A stretch of DNA of 64,000 nt from Phytoactinopolyspora halophila (GTDB taxonomy: Bacteria; Actinomycetota; Actinomycetes; Jiangellales; Jiangellaceae): NCBI RefSeq assembly GCF_003287285.1, contig NZ_QMIG01000007.1:62001-126000 (forward strand), in the 5' to 3' direction. A program made the translations under genes and the position numbers. The stretch's first letter is position 1. Each line of letters starts with the position of its first letter. The notes below the pieces were generated by a model. That model was given only the letters and a program-made list of their open reading frames with translations. It did not search any database and had not been told where the DNA came from. This document shows, piece after piece, positions 38,756 through 50,080 of this stretch.

Positions 38756-39561
38756 TCACGCGGAAAGCTGCCGCCGTATTTCCTCCAGCCGATGTGCCAC
38801 GCTGCCGTCGATCACCTCGTCACCGACACGAACGACGACGCCACCGAGCACCTCCGGGTCGACCTCCACCTGCAGATCGACCTCGCGCTGGTAGATCCGC
38901 GCGAGCGCCGCGGTGAGCCGGGTCTCCTGATCCGGCCGCAACGGCGCGGCCACCCTGATTCTCGCCAGCAGCCGCTCGCGTCGGCGGGCGGACTGCTCGA
39001 CCAGGGCATTCAGCGCGTCGCCGAGCTGTCGCCCACGCGGATGCTGCACGACCTGGTGTACCAGCATCACCGTGCGCTCGTCGGCCTTGCCGGCGAGCAA
39101 GCCATCCAACAGCTCGGCGTGTGCTGCCGAATCCCTCGTCGGGTCGGACAGCGCATGCCGCAGCTCGCCGTTGCTCGCGACGGTCCGATCCACCCGGAAC
39201 AGCTCATCCTCGACCGCGTCTAGCCGCCCTTCCCGCTCGGCGACGATGAACACGGCCTCGAATCCGAGTGCCTCGATCGCATCGACGAGATCCCGTCCGC
39301 TGGTCCAGCGCCTCCCGACCACATCGGTGACCACATCGAGTGTGGCCGAGGCCACCTTGCCCTCGAAGACCGACCGAGCCAGCGCCACCCGCGCGGCAGG
39401 CTCGCTGCCGGAATCGGACAAGGCGTTGCGCAGCACCGACGAGGCCGCCACGCCATTCGCGACGGCCATCAGTTCGGCCGCCATGTCCAAGCTCACCGGG
39501 GTGTCCCCCTGCGCGAGCGCGACACGTGCCGCCTCGAACGAGTTCCGGCTCGACCCCAGCA

Positions 39562-39562
<1 letters not shown>
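38756..39562 (-). CDS. atpH: ATP synthase subunit delta
   Basis: A 268-residue peripheral-stalk subunit, longer than the ~180 residues of E. coli but normal for actinobacteria. The C-terminal part has the OSCP signature VVVRVGDEVIDGSVAHRL. The start ATG overlaps the atpF stop by one base (TGATG), ensuring coupled translation. Confidence 0.96.
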
Positions 39563-41206
<1,644 letters not shown>

Positions 41207-41483
41207 GGTCTTCTCCGTTTGGATCAGGGCCCGGGGCAGCTTCCCGGCCGTAGCGTATATAGATGATGTAACCCGACAACACGAAACCGATGACGATGCC
41301 GATCGGCAGTCCGAACGACACGCCAGCGATTTCGTCCACCCCAAAGCCGATCAGCCCATACAGGGCGGGCCCGGCGATCAGGGTGCCCATGATGTGCCAG
41401 ACGATCGACTCCCCACCGTGCGGAGTGTGTGTCCGGGCGCTCATGGATCGCTCCGACCATACCAAGCCATACACATCGCCCCG

Positions 41484-42023
41484 TCACACACCCCTGGCCC
41501 CTCCGGTGGAGAGGGCATCCGATCCGGCTGCTTCCTCCGCCGCTTCGGCCCGTGGGGCTACTTCCACGTACGGCACGCGGCTTCGCAGCAACACGATCAC
41601 TTCGGCGGCGAGCCAGCCGGTCACGCCGACGACGAAAGCGATGAAGAAAGCTGTCCGGTGGAAGAATCCGGCGTCGCGGAGGACCGCCATGATCGCGAGC
41701 AGTCCACCCATTTTGACCACCCATGCGGCCATGACCACGCCGACGAAGGGTGCGTTGTCGAGCCGTGCGGCAAGCATGCCGGTCAACACCGTAATACCGA
41801 AGAACACGGCGGGCACGGCCAGCCCGACAAGGATTCCGAGACCGATATCACGCCCGCCCGCCAGCCATCCCACGACGGTGGCGACGGGCAGCAGCACGGC
41901 CAGGCCGCCGCCGGTGACGGCCAGCACGTGACGCATGGGGCGGATGAACGACGACGTCCCCGGCCGCGGCGAGGCGGCCGCTGAGCTCGACTCCGGCGCT
42001 GGCGTAGGCATCGTATCGGACAC
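41484..42023 (-). CDS. ATP synthase I-like membrane protein
   Basis: A 179-residue protein with four hydrophobic segments (VLAVTGGGLAVLLPVATVVGWLAGG and three more), disordered N- and C-termini, lying first in the atp operon. Corresponds in position and topology to the AtpI homologues of other actinomycetes. Probably assists Fo assembly (family inference). GTG at 42023 chosen; an in-frame ATG four codons later is possible. Confidence 0.78.
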   Translation of the reverse strand: MSDTMPTPAPESSSAAASPRPGTSSFIRPMRHVLAVTGGGLAVLLPVATVVGWLAGGRDIGLGILVGLAVPAVFFGITVLTGMLAARLDNAPFVGVVMAAWVVKMGGLLAIMAVLRDAGFFHRTAFFIAFVVGVTGWLAAEVIVLLRSRVPYVEVAPRAEAAEEAAGSDALSTGGARGV

Positions 42024-42092
42024 GAGCCTACAGCCTACGTGGTCTGGCTCCGCCCGTCACGGGCGAGGTAGGGACACGGACGCGGCCCGCGA

Positions 42093-43220
42093 TCAGGCGT
42101 CACCGTCAGCCCCGGCCGACGCCGGCGTGCGCTGGAGCAATCGGCGTGGACGGCGCATGGTGAAGGCGAGCAGGGCCAGAATTGCGATACCCAGCAGCGC
42201 GTACGTCGTCCAGCCGCCCACGAGGGCGATGGTGACTACGCCACCGGACACGAGTGCCGCCCAGACCCACATGATCATAACCGCACGCCGCACAGAGTGA
42301 CCGACTTGCAACAGACGGTGATGAAGGTGCTGCTTGTCCGGCGCGAACGGCGAGCGGCCCGCACGTGTGCGCCGCACCACTGCCATGAGCATGTCGAGAA
42401 ACGGCAACGCGATCACCGCCGCGGGCAACACCAACGGCAGCAAGGTGAGCAGAAAACTCGACTCCTCGACGTCCTGGCTCGCCGATCGCCCGGTCAACGT
42501 GATGGATCCGGCGGCAAGCAACAGGCCGAGCAGCATCGCACCCGAATCGCCCATGAACACGCGGGCCGGATGGATGTTGTACGGCAAGAACCCCGCGCAG
42601 ACGCCCATCAGGACCACCGCGGTGAGGGCCGGAGTGGTCATCCGGGTCTCGCCACCCTCCACGGCCAGCAGATAGGCATACGAGAAAAACGCCGCGGCTC
42701 CAATGCCGACGACGCCCGCCGCCAGGCCGTCGAGACCATCAACGAAGTTGACGGCATTGATCGCCCCGACAACCAAGATCACTGTCAGGATGGCCCGCTG
42801 TGCGGGATCGAGAGTGAACACGCCGTTCGGCAACGGCAACCACAGCAACTCCACACCCTGGACCACGAGCAAGCCCGCAGCGAGGAGCTGGCCAGCGAAC
42901 TTCGCCAGCGCCGACAGATCCCAGATGTCGTCGGCCGCACCCAGCACACAGATGACGATCACCGCGGTGATCAGTGCCTGGGCATCCGTGGACTCGGCGA
43001 ACACGGCGCGCATTCGCGGGAGATAGCTCGCCACCAGCATGGCGCCCAGGACACCGGCGAGCATGGCCAAGCCACCGAGCCGCGGGATCGGGTCGTGATG
43101 CACATCGCGATCCCGGGTGGGTGGCACGGCACCGACCCAGTGCGCTATCCGCCCGCACAGCCCCACCATCAGATACGTGATGGAAGCGGCGACGAAGAAG
43201 GTCAGCAGGTACTCTCGCAC
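42093..43220 (-). CDS. Polyprenyl-phosphate HexNAc-1-phosphate transferase (GT4/WecA/MraY family)
   Basis: A 375-residue integral membrane enzyme with about 11 membrane segments. Signature parts are PTRDRDVHHDPIPRLGGLAML, VLGAADDIWDL (Mg2+-binding Asp pair), AVNFVDGLDGLAAG, YNIHPARVFMGDSGAMLLG and the HxxHR-type DKQHLHHRLLQVGHS. It transfers a sugar-1-phosphate to decaprenyl or undecaprenyl phosphate, starting cell-wall polymer linkage (WecA/Rv1302 position in mycobacteria, upstream of atp). GTG start at 43220. Confidence 0.93.
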   Translation of the reverse strand: MREYLLTFFVAASITYLMVGLCGRIAHWVGAVPPTRDRDVHHDPIPRLGGLAMLAGVLGAMLVASYLPRMRAVFAESTDAQALITAVIVICVLGAADDIWDLSALAKFAGQLLAAGLLVVQGVELLWLPLPNGVFTLDPAQRAILTVILVVGAINAVNFVDGLDGLAAGVVGIGAAAFFSYAYLLAVEGGETRMTTPALTAVVLMGVCAGFLPYNIHPARVFMGDSGAMLLGLLLAAGSITLTGRSASQDVEESSFLLTLLPLVLPAAVIALPFLDMLMAVVRRTRAGRSPFAPDKQHLHHRLLQVGHSVRRAVMIMWVWAALVSGGVVTIALVGGWTTYALLGIAILALLAFTMRRPRRLLQRTPASAGADGDA

Positions 43221-43329
43221 CGCACAACAGCGCCTTTCAACCGCATAGAGCCATCACACCGATGTCTCGCTCCATCGTCGTACCGGCCAGCTCCCGGCGG
43301 ACATCACGCGCGAACCACACGTCGTGCCC

Positions 43330-44118
43330 CTAGCCCGGCGCCGTCTCGTCGCCGGAACTCCCGGCAGCGGGCCCGACATCGTTCTCGTTCTCGTCCGCAG
43401 CCGCTCGCTCCGCTTCGCGCCGGGCTCGCGCCTCCTCCTCGGTTTCTTCCGGACCAGCGGGCGCGCCCGGCTCGTCGTCAGGCCCGACAATCTCCGGAAC
43501 GACGGAGCGCAGCTCGTCCAGACCGATCGCGCCGAGGCGCACCACCGTCGGCACGTCACCGGTCACGTCGACGATGGTGGAGGGCGTGTCCGACACGGTG
43601 GGACCCGCCTCCAGATACACCGCGACCGCATCACCCAGCTGTTCCCGGGCCTGCCCAGCTGAGGTAGATGGCGGGTTCCCGGAGAGATTGGCGCTGCTCA
43701 CACCCATGGGCCCGGTCTTTTGCAGTACCTCCAGCGCGACATCGTGTTCGGGCATCCGGACGACGACGGTCCCGCCGGTGTCGCCGAGATTCCAGTCCAG
43801 CGACGGCTGCTCGTGACACAGCAGGCTCAGACCACCCGGCCAGAAGACCGCCGCCAGCGCCTCGGCCGCCTCGTTCGTCACGGCAACGGCTGTGAACGCC
43901 TCAGTCGTGCCGACCAGGACGGGCACCGGCATGTCCGGTCCACGGCCCTTCGCATCGAGCAGCTTGGCGATGGCGTCGGGAGTGAATGCGTCCGCACCGA
44001 TGCCATACACGGTGTCCGTCGGGAGAACGACGAGCCGGCCCGCGCGCACCGCCCGGACGGCCACGCTGATACCCCGCGTGCGTTTCGTGTCGTCCTTGCA
44101 GTCATAAAGCAGTGCCAC
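43330..44118 (-). CDS. tsaC: L-threonylcarbamoyladenylate synthase (Sua5/YwlC/YrdC)
   Basis: A 262-residue protein. The YrdC domain (about 15-205) starts AVRAGRLVVLPTDTVYGIGADA, with RMPEHDVAL and GVSSANLSGNPP motifs, and makes threonylcarbamoyl-AMP for the t6A37 modification of tRNAs reading ANN codons. A Glu/Arg/Ala-rich tail of about 45 residues follows, with no domain recognised. GTG start at 44118. Downstream of prmC as in most actinobacteria. Confidence 0.94.
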   Translation of the reverse strand: MALLYDCKDDTKRTRGISVAVRAVRAGRLVVLPTDTVYGIGADAFTPDAIAKLLDAKGRGPDMPVPVLVGTTEAFTAVAVTNEAAEALAAVFWPGGLSLLCHEQPSLDWNLGDTGGTVVVRMPEHDVALEVLQKTGPMGVSSANLSGNPPSTSAGQAREQLGDAVAVYLEAGPTVSDTPSTIVDVTGDVPTVVRLGAIGLDELRSVVPEIVGPDDEPGAPAGPEETEEEARARREAERAAADENENDVGPAAGSSGDETAPG

Positions 44119-44162
44119 GTCGAGTATTTAACCACCAGCGACGTCTCGGACGTTCAGCGCCA

Positions 44163-45062
44163 TCACCCGCCGTCACCCGCAGCCCACGCCAGGCGGGCCG
44201 TCACGTAACGCGGACGCCCGTTCAGGTCCAGGTGGTCGGCGATATCGGCCCAGCGTCCCGTATCGGTGAACAGCTCAACCGCCGGCTCGCCTTGCGTGTC
44301 GCCATGCTCGGCCACCACCACTCCTCCCGGACGGAGCAGCCGTGCCGCCGCCGATTCGAGCACGCGCAGGGCGTCCAGCCCGTCGTCCCCGGCCCACAGC
44401 GCGACCGGTGGATCGTGCTCGGCCACTTCGGGATCTCGGATGCCGGCTCCCACGGGCACGTATGGCGGGTTCGCCACGACCACGTCGACCGTTCCGAGCA
44501 GCATCGACATGCTCCGATCGCAGACTCCGCCGACGTCGTCACGGTGGACCACCACCGAGGCTCCGTATGCGTTGCGACGCAGCCACGCGATGGCGTCGTC
44601 GTCGGACTCGACAGCGTGCACCACGCATGGCCGCACCTCGTGGGCGGCCGAGATCGCGATGGCTCCCGAGCCGGCATACATGTCGACGACGACGGGCACC
44701 CCACCGCTGTCGACGATCGCGCGCGCGGCATCGATCGCCGCGCCTGCTGTCAGCTCGGTTTCCGGGCGGGGGATGAAGACGCCGGGCCCGACGCTGAGCG
44801 TGAGCTGGCGAAAGTGTGCCGTTCCGGTGATGTGCTGCAGCGGCTCTCGCTTGGCGCGGCGGGCGACGAGCTCGGAATAGCTGTCAGCGGCCTCCTGCGA
44901 TGCGTCGTGCCGCGCCAGCCGCACCGCCAGCTCCGGACGGTCGATGCCCAGGGCGTGCGCAGCCAGCATCTCAGCATCGTGCCGTGGAGACGGCACGCCG
45001 GCCTCGGCGAGTTGCCGGGCCGCCGCCTCGACGCGTTCGCGAAGCGACGTCGAAGCCGTCAT
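44163..45062 (-). CDS. prmC: Release-factor glutamine methyltransferase
   Basis: A 299-residue HemK/PrmC enzyme methylating the GGQ glutamine of peptide release factors, using SAM. N-terminal helical domain, then FIPRPETELTAG, MYAGSGAIAI (motif I) and the catalytic NPPY in VVANPPYVPVG. Directly downstream of prfA, its substrate's gene. Confidence 0.96.
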   Translation of the reverse strand: MTASTSLRERVEAAARQLAEAGVPSPRHDAEMLAAHALGIDRPELAVRLARHDASQEAADSYSELVARRAKREPLQHITGTAHFRQLTLSVGPGVFIPRPETELTAGAAIDAARAIVDSGGVPVVVDMYAGSGAIAISAAHEVRPCVVHAVESDDDAIAWLRRNAYGASVVVHRDDVGGVCDRSMSMLLGTVDVVVANPPYVPVGAGIRDPEVAEHDPPVALWAGDDGLDALRVLESAAARLLRPGGVVVAEHGDTQGEPAVELFTDTGRWADIADHLDLNGRPRYVTARLAWAAGDGG

Positions 45063-45098
45063 CGTCGCCTCTCCTCGCGCCCGGCAAGCATCGCGGCC

Positions 45099-46187
45099 TC
45101 ACCCCTCACCCGCGGCATCGGACGACCCGATCCGGGCGTCGGTGTCCGCGTCCACCAGCGCCTGGATCACCGCTTCGAGTTCCCCTTCCAGCACCATGTC
45201 CAGATTGTGCGCCTTGAAACCGATGCGATGGTCATTGATCCGGTTCTCCGGGAAGTTGTACGTGCGGACGCGTTCCGAACGGTCAACCGTGCGGACCTGG
45301 CTACGCCGCGCGTCCGCGGCCTCTCGCTCGGCCTCCTCCTGCGCTGCGGCGAGGAGCCGGGCACGCAGCCTGCGAAGAGCCTGTTCCTTGTTCTGCAGCT
45401 GGCTCTTCTCATTCTGGCAGGAGACCACGATACCGCTGGGCAGGTGGGTGATACGTACTGCCGAGTCGGTGGTGTTGACGCTCTGCCCGCCCGGTCCAGA
45501 GGAACGGAACACGTCGATTCGCAGATCGTTCGTGTTGATCTCGACCTCTGTCTCGTCTTCGACATCGGGCAGCACCAGTACGCCGGCAGCCGAGGTGTGA
45601 ATCCGTCCCTGGCTCTCCGTCACCGGTACCCGCTGCACCCGGTGCACGCCACCTTCGAACTTCAACCGGGCATACGGCGCCATTCCCGGTTCCGGCGTGC
45701 CGCGGGCCTTGACGGCCAGCGTGACGTCCTTGTATCCACCCAGATCCGATTCCTCGGAGTCGAGAATCTCGGTGCTCCAGCCAACCCGCTCGGCATACTT
45801 CATGTACATCCGCAGCAGATCACCAGCGAACAGTGCCGATTCCTCGCCACCGGCACCGGCCTTGATCTCCACGATCGCGTCCCGGCCGTCGTGCGGATCG
45901 CGTGGCAGCAACAGCACGCGCAGCTGGTCGGCCAGCTGGTCCGCGCGCGCTTCGAGCTCGTCGGCCTCGGCGACGAACGCGGAGTCGTCCGATGCCAGCT
46001 CCAGCGCCGCACGCCGATCCGCGTGCGCCTGCTGCCATGCCCGGTACGTCTTGATCACCGGCGTCAACTCGGCGTACCGGCGGCTGAGCCGCTTGGCCTG
46101 GCCCTGGTCGGCATGCACGGCGGGGTCGGCGAGCCGATGTTCGAGATCCTCGAACTCGGCCTCGAGCGCCTGGACGCCCTCGAACAT
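45099..46187 (-). CDS. prfA: Peptide chain release factor 1
   Basis: A 362-residue class I release factor reading UAA and UAG. The codon-recognition tripeptide is PVT at 188-190 and the peptidyl-tRNA hydrolysis motif GGQ is at 233-235 in [10 protein letters not shown]. The ATG at 46187 follows AAAGGAACGG. Overlong upstream reading is excluded by this ribosome site. Confidence 0.97.
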   Translation of the reverse strand: MFEGVQALEAEFEDLEHRLADPAVHADQGQAKRLSRRYAELTPVIKTYRAWQQAHADRRAALELASDDSAFVAEADELEARADQLADQLRVLLLPRDPHDGRDAIVEIKAGAGGEESALFAGDLLRMYMKYAERVGWSTEILDSEESDLGGYKDVTLAVKARGTPEPGMAPYARLKFEGGVHRVQRVPVTESQGRIHTSAAGVLVLPDVEDETEVEINTNDLRIDVFRSSGPGGQSVNTTDSAVRITHLPSGIVVSCQNEKSQLQNKEQALRRLRARLLAAAQEEAEREAADARRSQVRTVDRSERVRTYNFPENRINDHRIGFKAHNLDMVLEGELEAVIQALVDADTDARIGSSDAAGEG

Positions 46188-46257
46188 TGCCCGTTCCTTT
46201 CTCACCTGCAGGCCACCGGCTCGCCTGGCATCACTCGCTCGCCTCCGATCGCGGCGC

Positions 46258-46337
46258 GCCGCCCAGGTAGCCACCTGGGCGGCACCGGGCCGCACAACGA
46301 CAATGCGGGCGCACGCGCCACGCGGCGTGCGCCCGCA
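46258..46337 (-). terminator. Tandem hairpins between rpmE and prfA
   Basis: First hairpin 46258-46283: 11-bp arms GCCGCCCAGGT/ACCTGGGCGGC with a 4-base loop. Second hairpin 46304-46337: 13-bp arms TGCGGGCGCACGC/GCGTGCGCCCGCA with an 8-base loop. Both lie just downstream of the rpmE stop on the minus strand. Strong termination or processing site separating rpmE from prfA. Confidence 0.75.
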
Positions 46338-46379
46338 CCGGCATGTCGCCGGGCCATCCGGGACACGCCCGACGTCGAG

Positions 46380-46604
46380 CTACTTCGAGCCGGAGGACCG
46401 CCTCTTGCCATAGCGAGACTCGAACCGGGCGACGCGGCCTCCGGTATCGAGGATCTTCTGCTTGCCCGTGTAGAACGGATGGCACTTCGAGCACACGTCA
46501 GCGTGGATCGCGCCGTTCTCGGCCGTGCTACGCGTGGTAAAGGTGTTGCCACAGGTACAGGTGACCGTCGTCTCGACGTACGACGGATGGATGTCGCTCT
46601 TCAT
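46380..46604 (-). CDS. rpmE: 50S ribosomal protein L31, zinc-binding type
   Basis: A 74-residue protein with the four-cysteine zinc site: Cys16, Cys18, Cys38 and Cys41 (CTCGNTF... [11 protein letters not shown]), i.e. the C+ (zinc-dependent) type. Actinobacteria often hold a second, Cys-free L31 under Zur control elsewhere. ATG at 46604. Flanked by terminators on both sides. Confidence 0.97.
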   Translation of the reverse strand: MKSDIHPSYVETTVTCTCGNTFTTRSTAENGAIHADVCSKCHPFYTGKQKILDTGGRVARFESRYGKRRSSGSK

Positions 46605-46721
46605 GGGAATTCACTCCTGGATCTCTTCTGGTGCCGGGTCGATGGGTCCTGACCGCCACACCGTGAACCGGCACCACCGATCTAGTATTCCACCCCTGCT
46701 CACCATCACCAAACGCACCCG

Positions 46722-46752
46722 GACGCCCCGACGGCCAGGACGTCGGGGCGTC
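46722..46752 (-). terminator. rho terminator hairpin
   Basis: 11-bp arms GACGCCCCGAC and GTCGGGGCGTC with a 9-base loop, 25 bp downstream of the rho stop on the minus strand. Confidence 0.75.
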
Positions 46753-46776
46753 ACGGCGTGGCGGGGGTGAAAACCG

Positions 46777-48846
46777 CTAGTCTTCGTCCTTCGAGCCGTT
46801 TCCACCGACGGTGGGCATGTTCTTCTGGACCGTCATGAGGAACTCGGCGTTGCTCTTCGTCCCCTTCAACCGGTCCAGCAAGAGCTCCACGGCCTGCTGC
46901 GAATCGAGCGCCGACAACACACGGCGTAGCTGCCAGATGATCCTGAGCTCTTCCTTCGACACGAGGATCTCCTCGCGCCTCGTGCCCGACGCGTCGACGT
47001 CGATGGCCGGGAAGATCCGCTTGTCGGCGAGATCGCGGCGCAGCCGGAGTTCCATGTTCCCGGTGCCCTTGAACTCCTCGAAGATGACCTCGTCCATCTT
47101 GGAGCCGGTCTCGATCAGCGCCGTGGCGAGGATGGTCAGCGAACCACCGTCCTCGATGTTTCGAGCCGCACCGAAGAACTTCTTCGGCGGGTACAGCGCG
47201 CTGGAGTCCACACCACCGGAGAGGATGCGCCCGCTGGCGGGCGCCGAGAGGTTGTAGGCCCGGCTCAACCGGGTGATGCCGTCGAGCAGGATGACGACAT
47301 CGTGACCCAGCTCGACGAGACGCTTCGCCCGCTCGATGGCGAGCTCGGCCACCGTGGTGTGGTCGTCGGCGGGGCGGTCGAACGTCGAGGAGATAACCTC
47401 GCCCTTGACCGAGCGCTGGAAGTCCGTGACCTCCTCGGGCCGCTCGTCGACGAGAACCACCATGAGGTGGCATTCCGGGTTGTTCGCGGTGATCGCATGG
47501 CAGATCGACTGCATGATCATCGTCTTACCGGCCTTCGGCGGCGAGACGATGAGGCCGCGCTGCCCCTTGCCGATCGGGCCAACCAGATCGATGACCCGGG
47601 TCGAGAGCTGGCCAGGATCGGTTTCCATGCGCAGCCGATCCTGTGGATACAGCGGCACGAGCTTGGAGAAGTCCGAACGCTGCTTGCCCGTCTCCGGATC
47701 GGCACCGTTGATAGTGTCCACCCGGACCAACGCATTGAACTTCTGCTGCTTCTCGCCTTCGCGAGGCTGCCGGACCGCGCCGGTGATCGCATCGCCCTTG
47801 CGCAAACCGTACCGGCGAACCATCGCCAGCGACACGTACACGTCGTTGGGACCGGGCAGGTATCCGGACGTGCGGACGAACGCGTAGTTGTCGAGGACGT
47901 CGAGGATACCGGCGATCGGAATCAGGACGTCGTCGTCGAGAATCTGCGGCTCGTCGGGGCGATCACGGCTGCGGCGGTCGCGCCCACCGCGCCCGCGGTC
48001 CCGGCGCCGCCGACGCCGACCGCTCTGATCGTCGTCATCGTCGGGCCGGCCACCACCTTGCTGGCGGCGGTTGTCGTCGCCCTCGCCCCGCCGGCTGTCC
48101 TGCCGATCGTCCTGGCGGTTGTCTTGCCGGTTCTCCTGGCGGTTGTCTTGCCGGTTGTCCTGGCGCCGATTGTCGTCGCCCTCGCCTCGCCGGCTGTCCT
48201 GGCGGTTGTCTTGCCGGTTGTCCCGCCGGTTCTCCTGACGGTTGTCCCGCCGGTTCTCCTGGCGATTGTCCTGCTTGCGGCCCTGGTCGCGATCACCCGA
48301 CCGCTCGGGCGCCGACGCATCGTCGCCGGTGCGATTCCGCTCGCGCGTGCCCTGGCCACTGTCGGACGGGGAGCCGTCGCGCGATGCGCCGCTCTCGTCC
48401 CGCGACGTGGCGGCCCCGCTCGCGTCGCCCGTCTGCTGCGCATCGTCGTGACCAGCCGGCGCCGATTGAGCCCGGCCAGCCCGCCGTGGTCCGCGCCGAG
48501 CCGCCTGTCCAGCCGCGCCACCGTCCGACTCGCCGGCGGACTCCTGCGTCGCGGAATCCGCTCCCTCCGCCTGCGATGCGGCGGACTGCGTGGACGTGGT
48601 GGCCGACCGCGGCGCCGGGCCGTCGGTCTGAGCGGCCTTGATGGCGTCGATCAGCTGCGCCTTGCGCATTCGGCCAGAACCCTTGATGCCCAGCTGGCTC
48701 GCTACCTGCTGGAGCTCTGCGAGCACCATGCCCTCGAGACCAGGGGCACGACGACGCTGCCGCTTGGCCTGAGCAGATTCTTCTGCCGATTGTTCAGTCT
48801 GGGGATCCAGCGCCTCGGAGACGCCGGGAATTTCGGTGTTTGTCAC
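46777..48846 (-). CDS. rho: Transcription termination factor Rho with large disordered insert
   Basis: A 689-residue hexameric RNA helicase. Rho_N (about 36-70, VLAELQQVASQLGIKG) is followed by an insert of roughly 230 residues (72-299). This is first Ala/Ser/Gly-rich, then dominated by NRQD/NRQE/NRRD repeats, and ends in a poly-Asp and an Arg-rich block. The cold-shock RNA-binding domain starts near 300 and the ATPase follows with Walker A PPKAGKTM, the VDERPEEVTDF motif and LLDGITRLSRAYN. Inserts here are typical of actinobacterial Rho and add RNA binding. The repeats include a 33-residue direct duplication. ATG at 48846. Confidence 0.96.
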   Translation of the reverse strand: MTNTEIPGVSEALDPQTEQSAEESAQAKRQRRRAPGLEGMVLAELQQVASQLGIKGSGRMRKAQLIDAIKAAQTDGPAPRSATTSTQSAASQAEGADSATQESAGESDGGAAGQAARRGPRRAGRAQSAPAGHDDAQQTGDASGAATSRDESGASRDGSPSDSGQGTRERNRTGDDASAPERSGDRDQGRKQDNRQENRRDNRQENRRDNRQDNRQDSRRGEGDDNRRQDNRQDNRQENRQDNRQDDRQDSRRGEGDDNRRQQGGGRPDDDDDQSGRRRRRRDRGRGGRDRRSRDRPDEPQILDDDVLIPIAGILDVLDNYAFVRTSGYLPGPNDVYVSLAMVRRYGLRKGDAITGAVRQPREGEKQQKFNALVRVDTINGADPETGKQRSDFSKLVPLYPQDRLRMETDPGQLSTRVIDLVGPIGKGQRGLIVSPPKAGKTMIMQSICHAITANNPECHLMVVLVDERPEEVTDFQRSVKGEVISSTFDRPADDHTTVAELAIERAKRLVELGHDVVILLDGITRLSRAYNLSAPASGRILSGGVDSSALYPPKKFFGAARNIEDGGSLTILATALIETGSKMDEVIFEEFKGTGNMELRLRRDLADKRIFPAIDVDASGTRREEILVSKEELRIIWQLRRVLSALDSQQAVELLLDRLKGTKSNAEFLMTVQKNMPTVGGNGSKDED
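48091..48285. repeat. Degenerate 12-bp repeat array inside rho
   Basis: Repeats of the type CGGTTGTCCTGG / CGGTTCTCCTGG / CGGTTGTCTTGC encode the NRQD/NRQE/NRRD units of the Rho insert. A larger 99-bp unit (RQDSRRGEGDDNRRQ at residues 215 and 248) is duplicated over it. In-frame unit length permits length change without frameshift. Confidence 0.75.
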
Positions 48847-48903
48847 TCAGGGTCCTTCCCTGGGCCAGCACCGGCTCCGTCTGTCATGCCGGTGCGCCTA
48901 ACA

Positions 48904-48926
48904 CCTCGAGGGCTCCACCCTCGAGG
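48904..48926 (-). promoter_or_regulatory. Hairpin in the thrB-rho gap, possible rho leader element
   Basis: 9-bp arms CCTCGAGGG/CCCTCGAGG with a CTCCA loop, 58 nt upstream of the rho start and 207 bp after the thrB stop. It could be the hom-thrCB terminator or part of an autoregulated rho leader. The rest of the gap (48927-49132) is less GC-rich near 48955-49090 and probably holds the rho promoter. Confidence 0.45.
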
Positions 48927-49132
48927 ACGTGTGATCATGCACGATGACACTGGTGGTCAACCTCGTTTTGGAACTTAGCGCTCGTAAGCCCTGGAAGAGG
49001 GTTCTCAGATCCACGGCTCACTGCAGAGATTCCGCTACGCCATGGTTTAACCGACCAAACAGTGCGTCGGTGCTGTATGAGCGTAGCACGAATTGGGCAC
49101 TGAGACCCAGACCAGACCCCCCGGGGCACGAA

Positions 49133-50080
49133 TCACGACGTGTCGGCTGGTCGTGAGCCCAGCATATCGTCTGCCCGTGTTTCTATCGTGGCGCCTGCAT
49201 GCTCGACCGTCAAGGTCGACACGTGCCACCCCGCCCCCAGCTCACGCACGCGCCCCTCATCCTCGTCTCTGGCGAGCACCAGCACCGACGGGCCGGCGCC
49301 GGAGACGACCGCGGCGAGCCCATGACGGCGCATGGTGCGCACCAACGCCAGGGTCTCCGGCATCGCCGGCTCACGGTATGCCTGGTGAAGACGGTCCTCG
49401 GTGGCGTCGAGCAGGAGCTCCGGCCGATCCGTGAGAGCATCGACGAGCAGGGCCGCGCGCCCCGCATTGTGTACGGCATCGGCGTGTGGCACCGACGCCG
49501 GAAGAAGCCCCCGGGCAGTCTCGGTGGCCAACGACGTCGATGGCACGCACACCATGGGCCGGACATCTGGATGAACGTCCCTGCGGGTGGCGCGCGCCAT
49601 GCCCGCGTCGTCGATCCACGCGATCGTGAGACCTCCGAACAGACACGGTGCGACGTTGTCGGGATGGCCCTCGAGACGATTGGCCAGCTGCAACACGGCG
49701 TCGTCGGTGATCTCACCGCCGGCCAGCTCGCGGGCGGCGAGCACTCCGGCGACGATCGCGGCCGCCGACGAACCCAGCCCGCGGCCGTGCGGTATCACGT
49801 TGTGACAGTGCACATCGAGCATCGACGGCTGCTTGCCGAATTCGGCGAGCGCGCTCAGCACCGACCGTGCGACCAGATGGTTCTCGTCCCGGGGCACGTC
49901 ATCCGCGCCGTTCCCGGCAACGGACACGCGTACCAGCGGGGAACGCGGTTCCGCGCCGGTACGCGTGTCCGCCGCGACGTCGACAACGTCGTACATGCCC
50001 AAGGCCAGGCCCAGCGCATCGAAACCAGGGCCGATGTTGGCGGCCGTGGCCGGAACCCGAACCCGTACCGCTCGTGTCAC
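49133..50080 (-). CDS. thrB: Homoserine kinase
   Basis: A 315-residue GHMP kinase phosphorylating homoserine. N-terminal [19 protein letters not shown] and the ATP-binding [16 protein letters not shown] are the family motifs, with [13 protein letters not shown] following. GTG at 50080 overlaps the thrC stop (GTGA). Last gene of hom-thrC-thrB. Confidence 0.97.
   Translation of the reverse strand: MTRAVRVRVPATAANIGPGFDALGLALGMYDVVDVAADTRTGAEPRSPLVRVSVAGNGADDVPRDENHLVARSVLSALAEFGKQPSMLDVHCHNVIPHGRGLGSSAAAIVAGVLAARELAGGEITDDAVLQLANRLEGHPDNVAPCLFGGLTIAWIDDAGMARATRRDVHPDVRPMVCVPSTSLATETARGLLPASVPHADAVHNAGRAALLVDALTDRPELLLDATEDRLHQAYREPAMPETLALVRTMRRHGLAAVVSGAGPSVLVLARDEDEGRVRELGAGWHVSTLTVEHAGATIETRADDMLGSRPADTS

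Noticed and set aside
36235-38916. 893-codon plus-strand reading frame across atpG/atpA
   Set aside because: Antisense to two highly conserved ATP synthase genes; a consequence of high GC content.
44112-46652. 846-codon plus-strand reading frame across prmC, prfA and rpmE
   Set aside because: Crosses terminators and three well-conserved minus-strand genes; no recognisable domain.
48091-48285. Regular repeats that could suggest a CRISPR array
   Set aside because: Units are about 12 bp, contiguous and in frame with rho; there are no unique spacers and no cas genes.
47302-48978. Long plus-strand reading frame (558 codons) opposite rho
   Set aside because: Its low-complexity Val/Leu/Pro sequence is simply the reverse complement of the NRQD repeats of rho, with no ribosome site or family signature.
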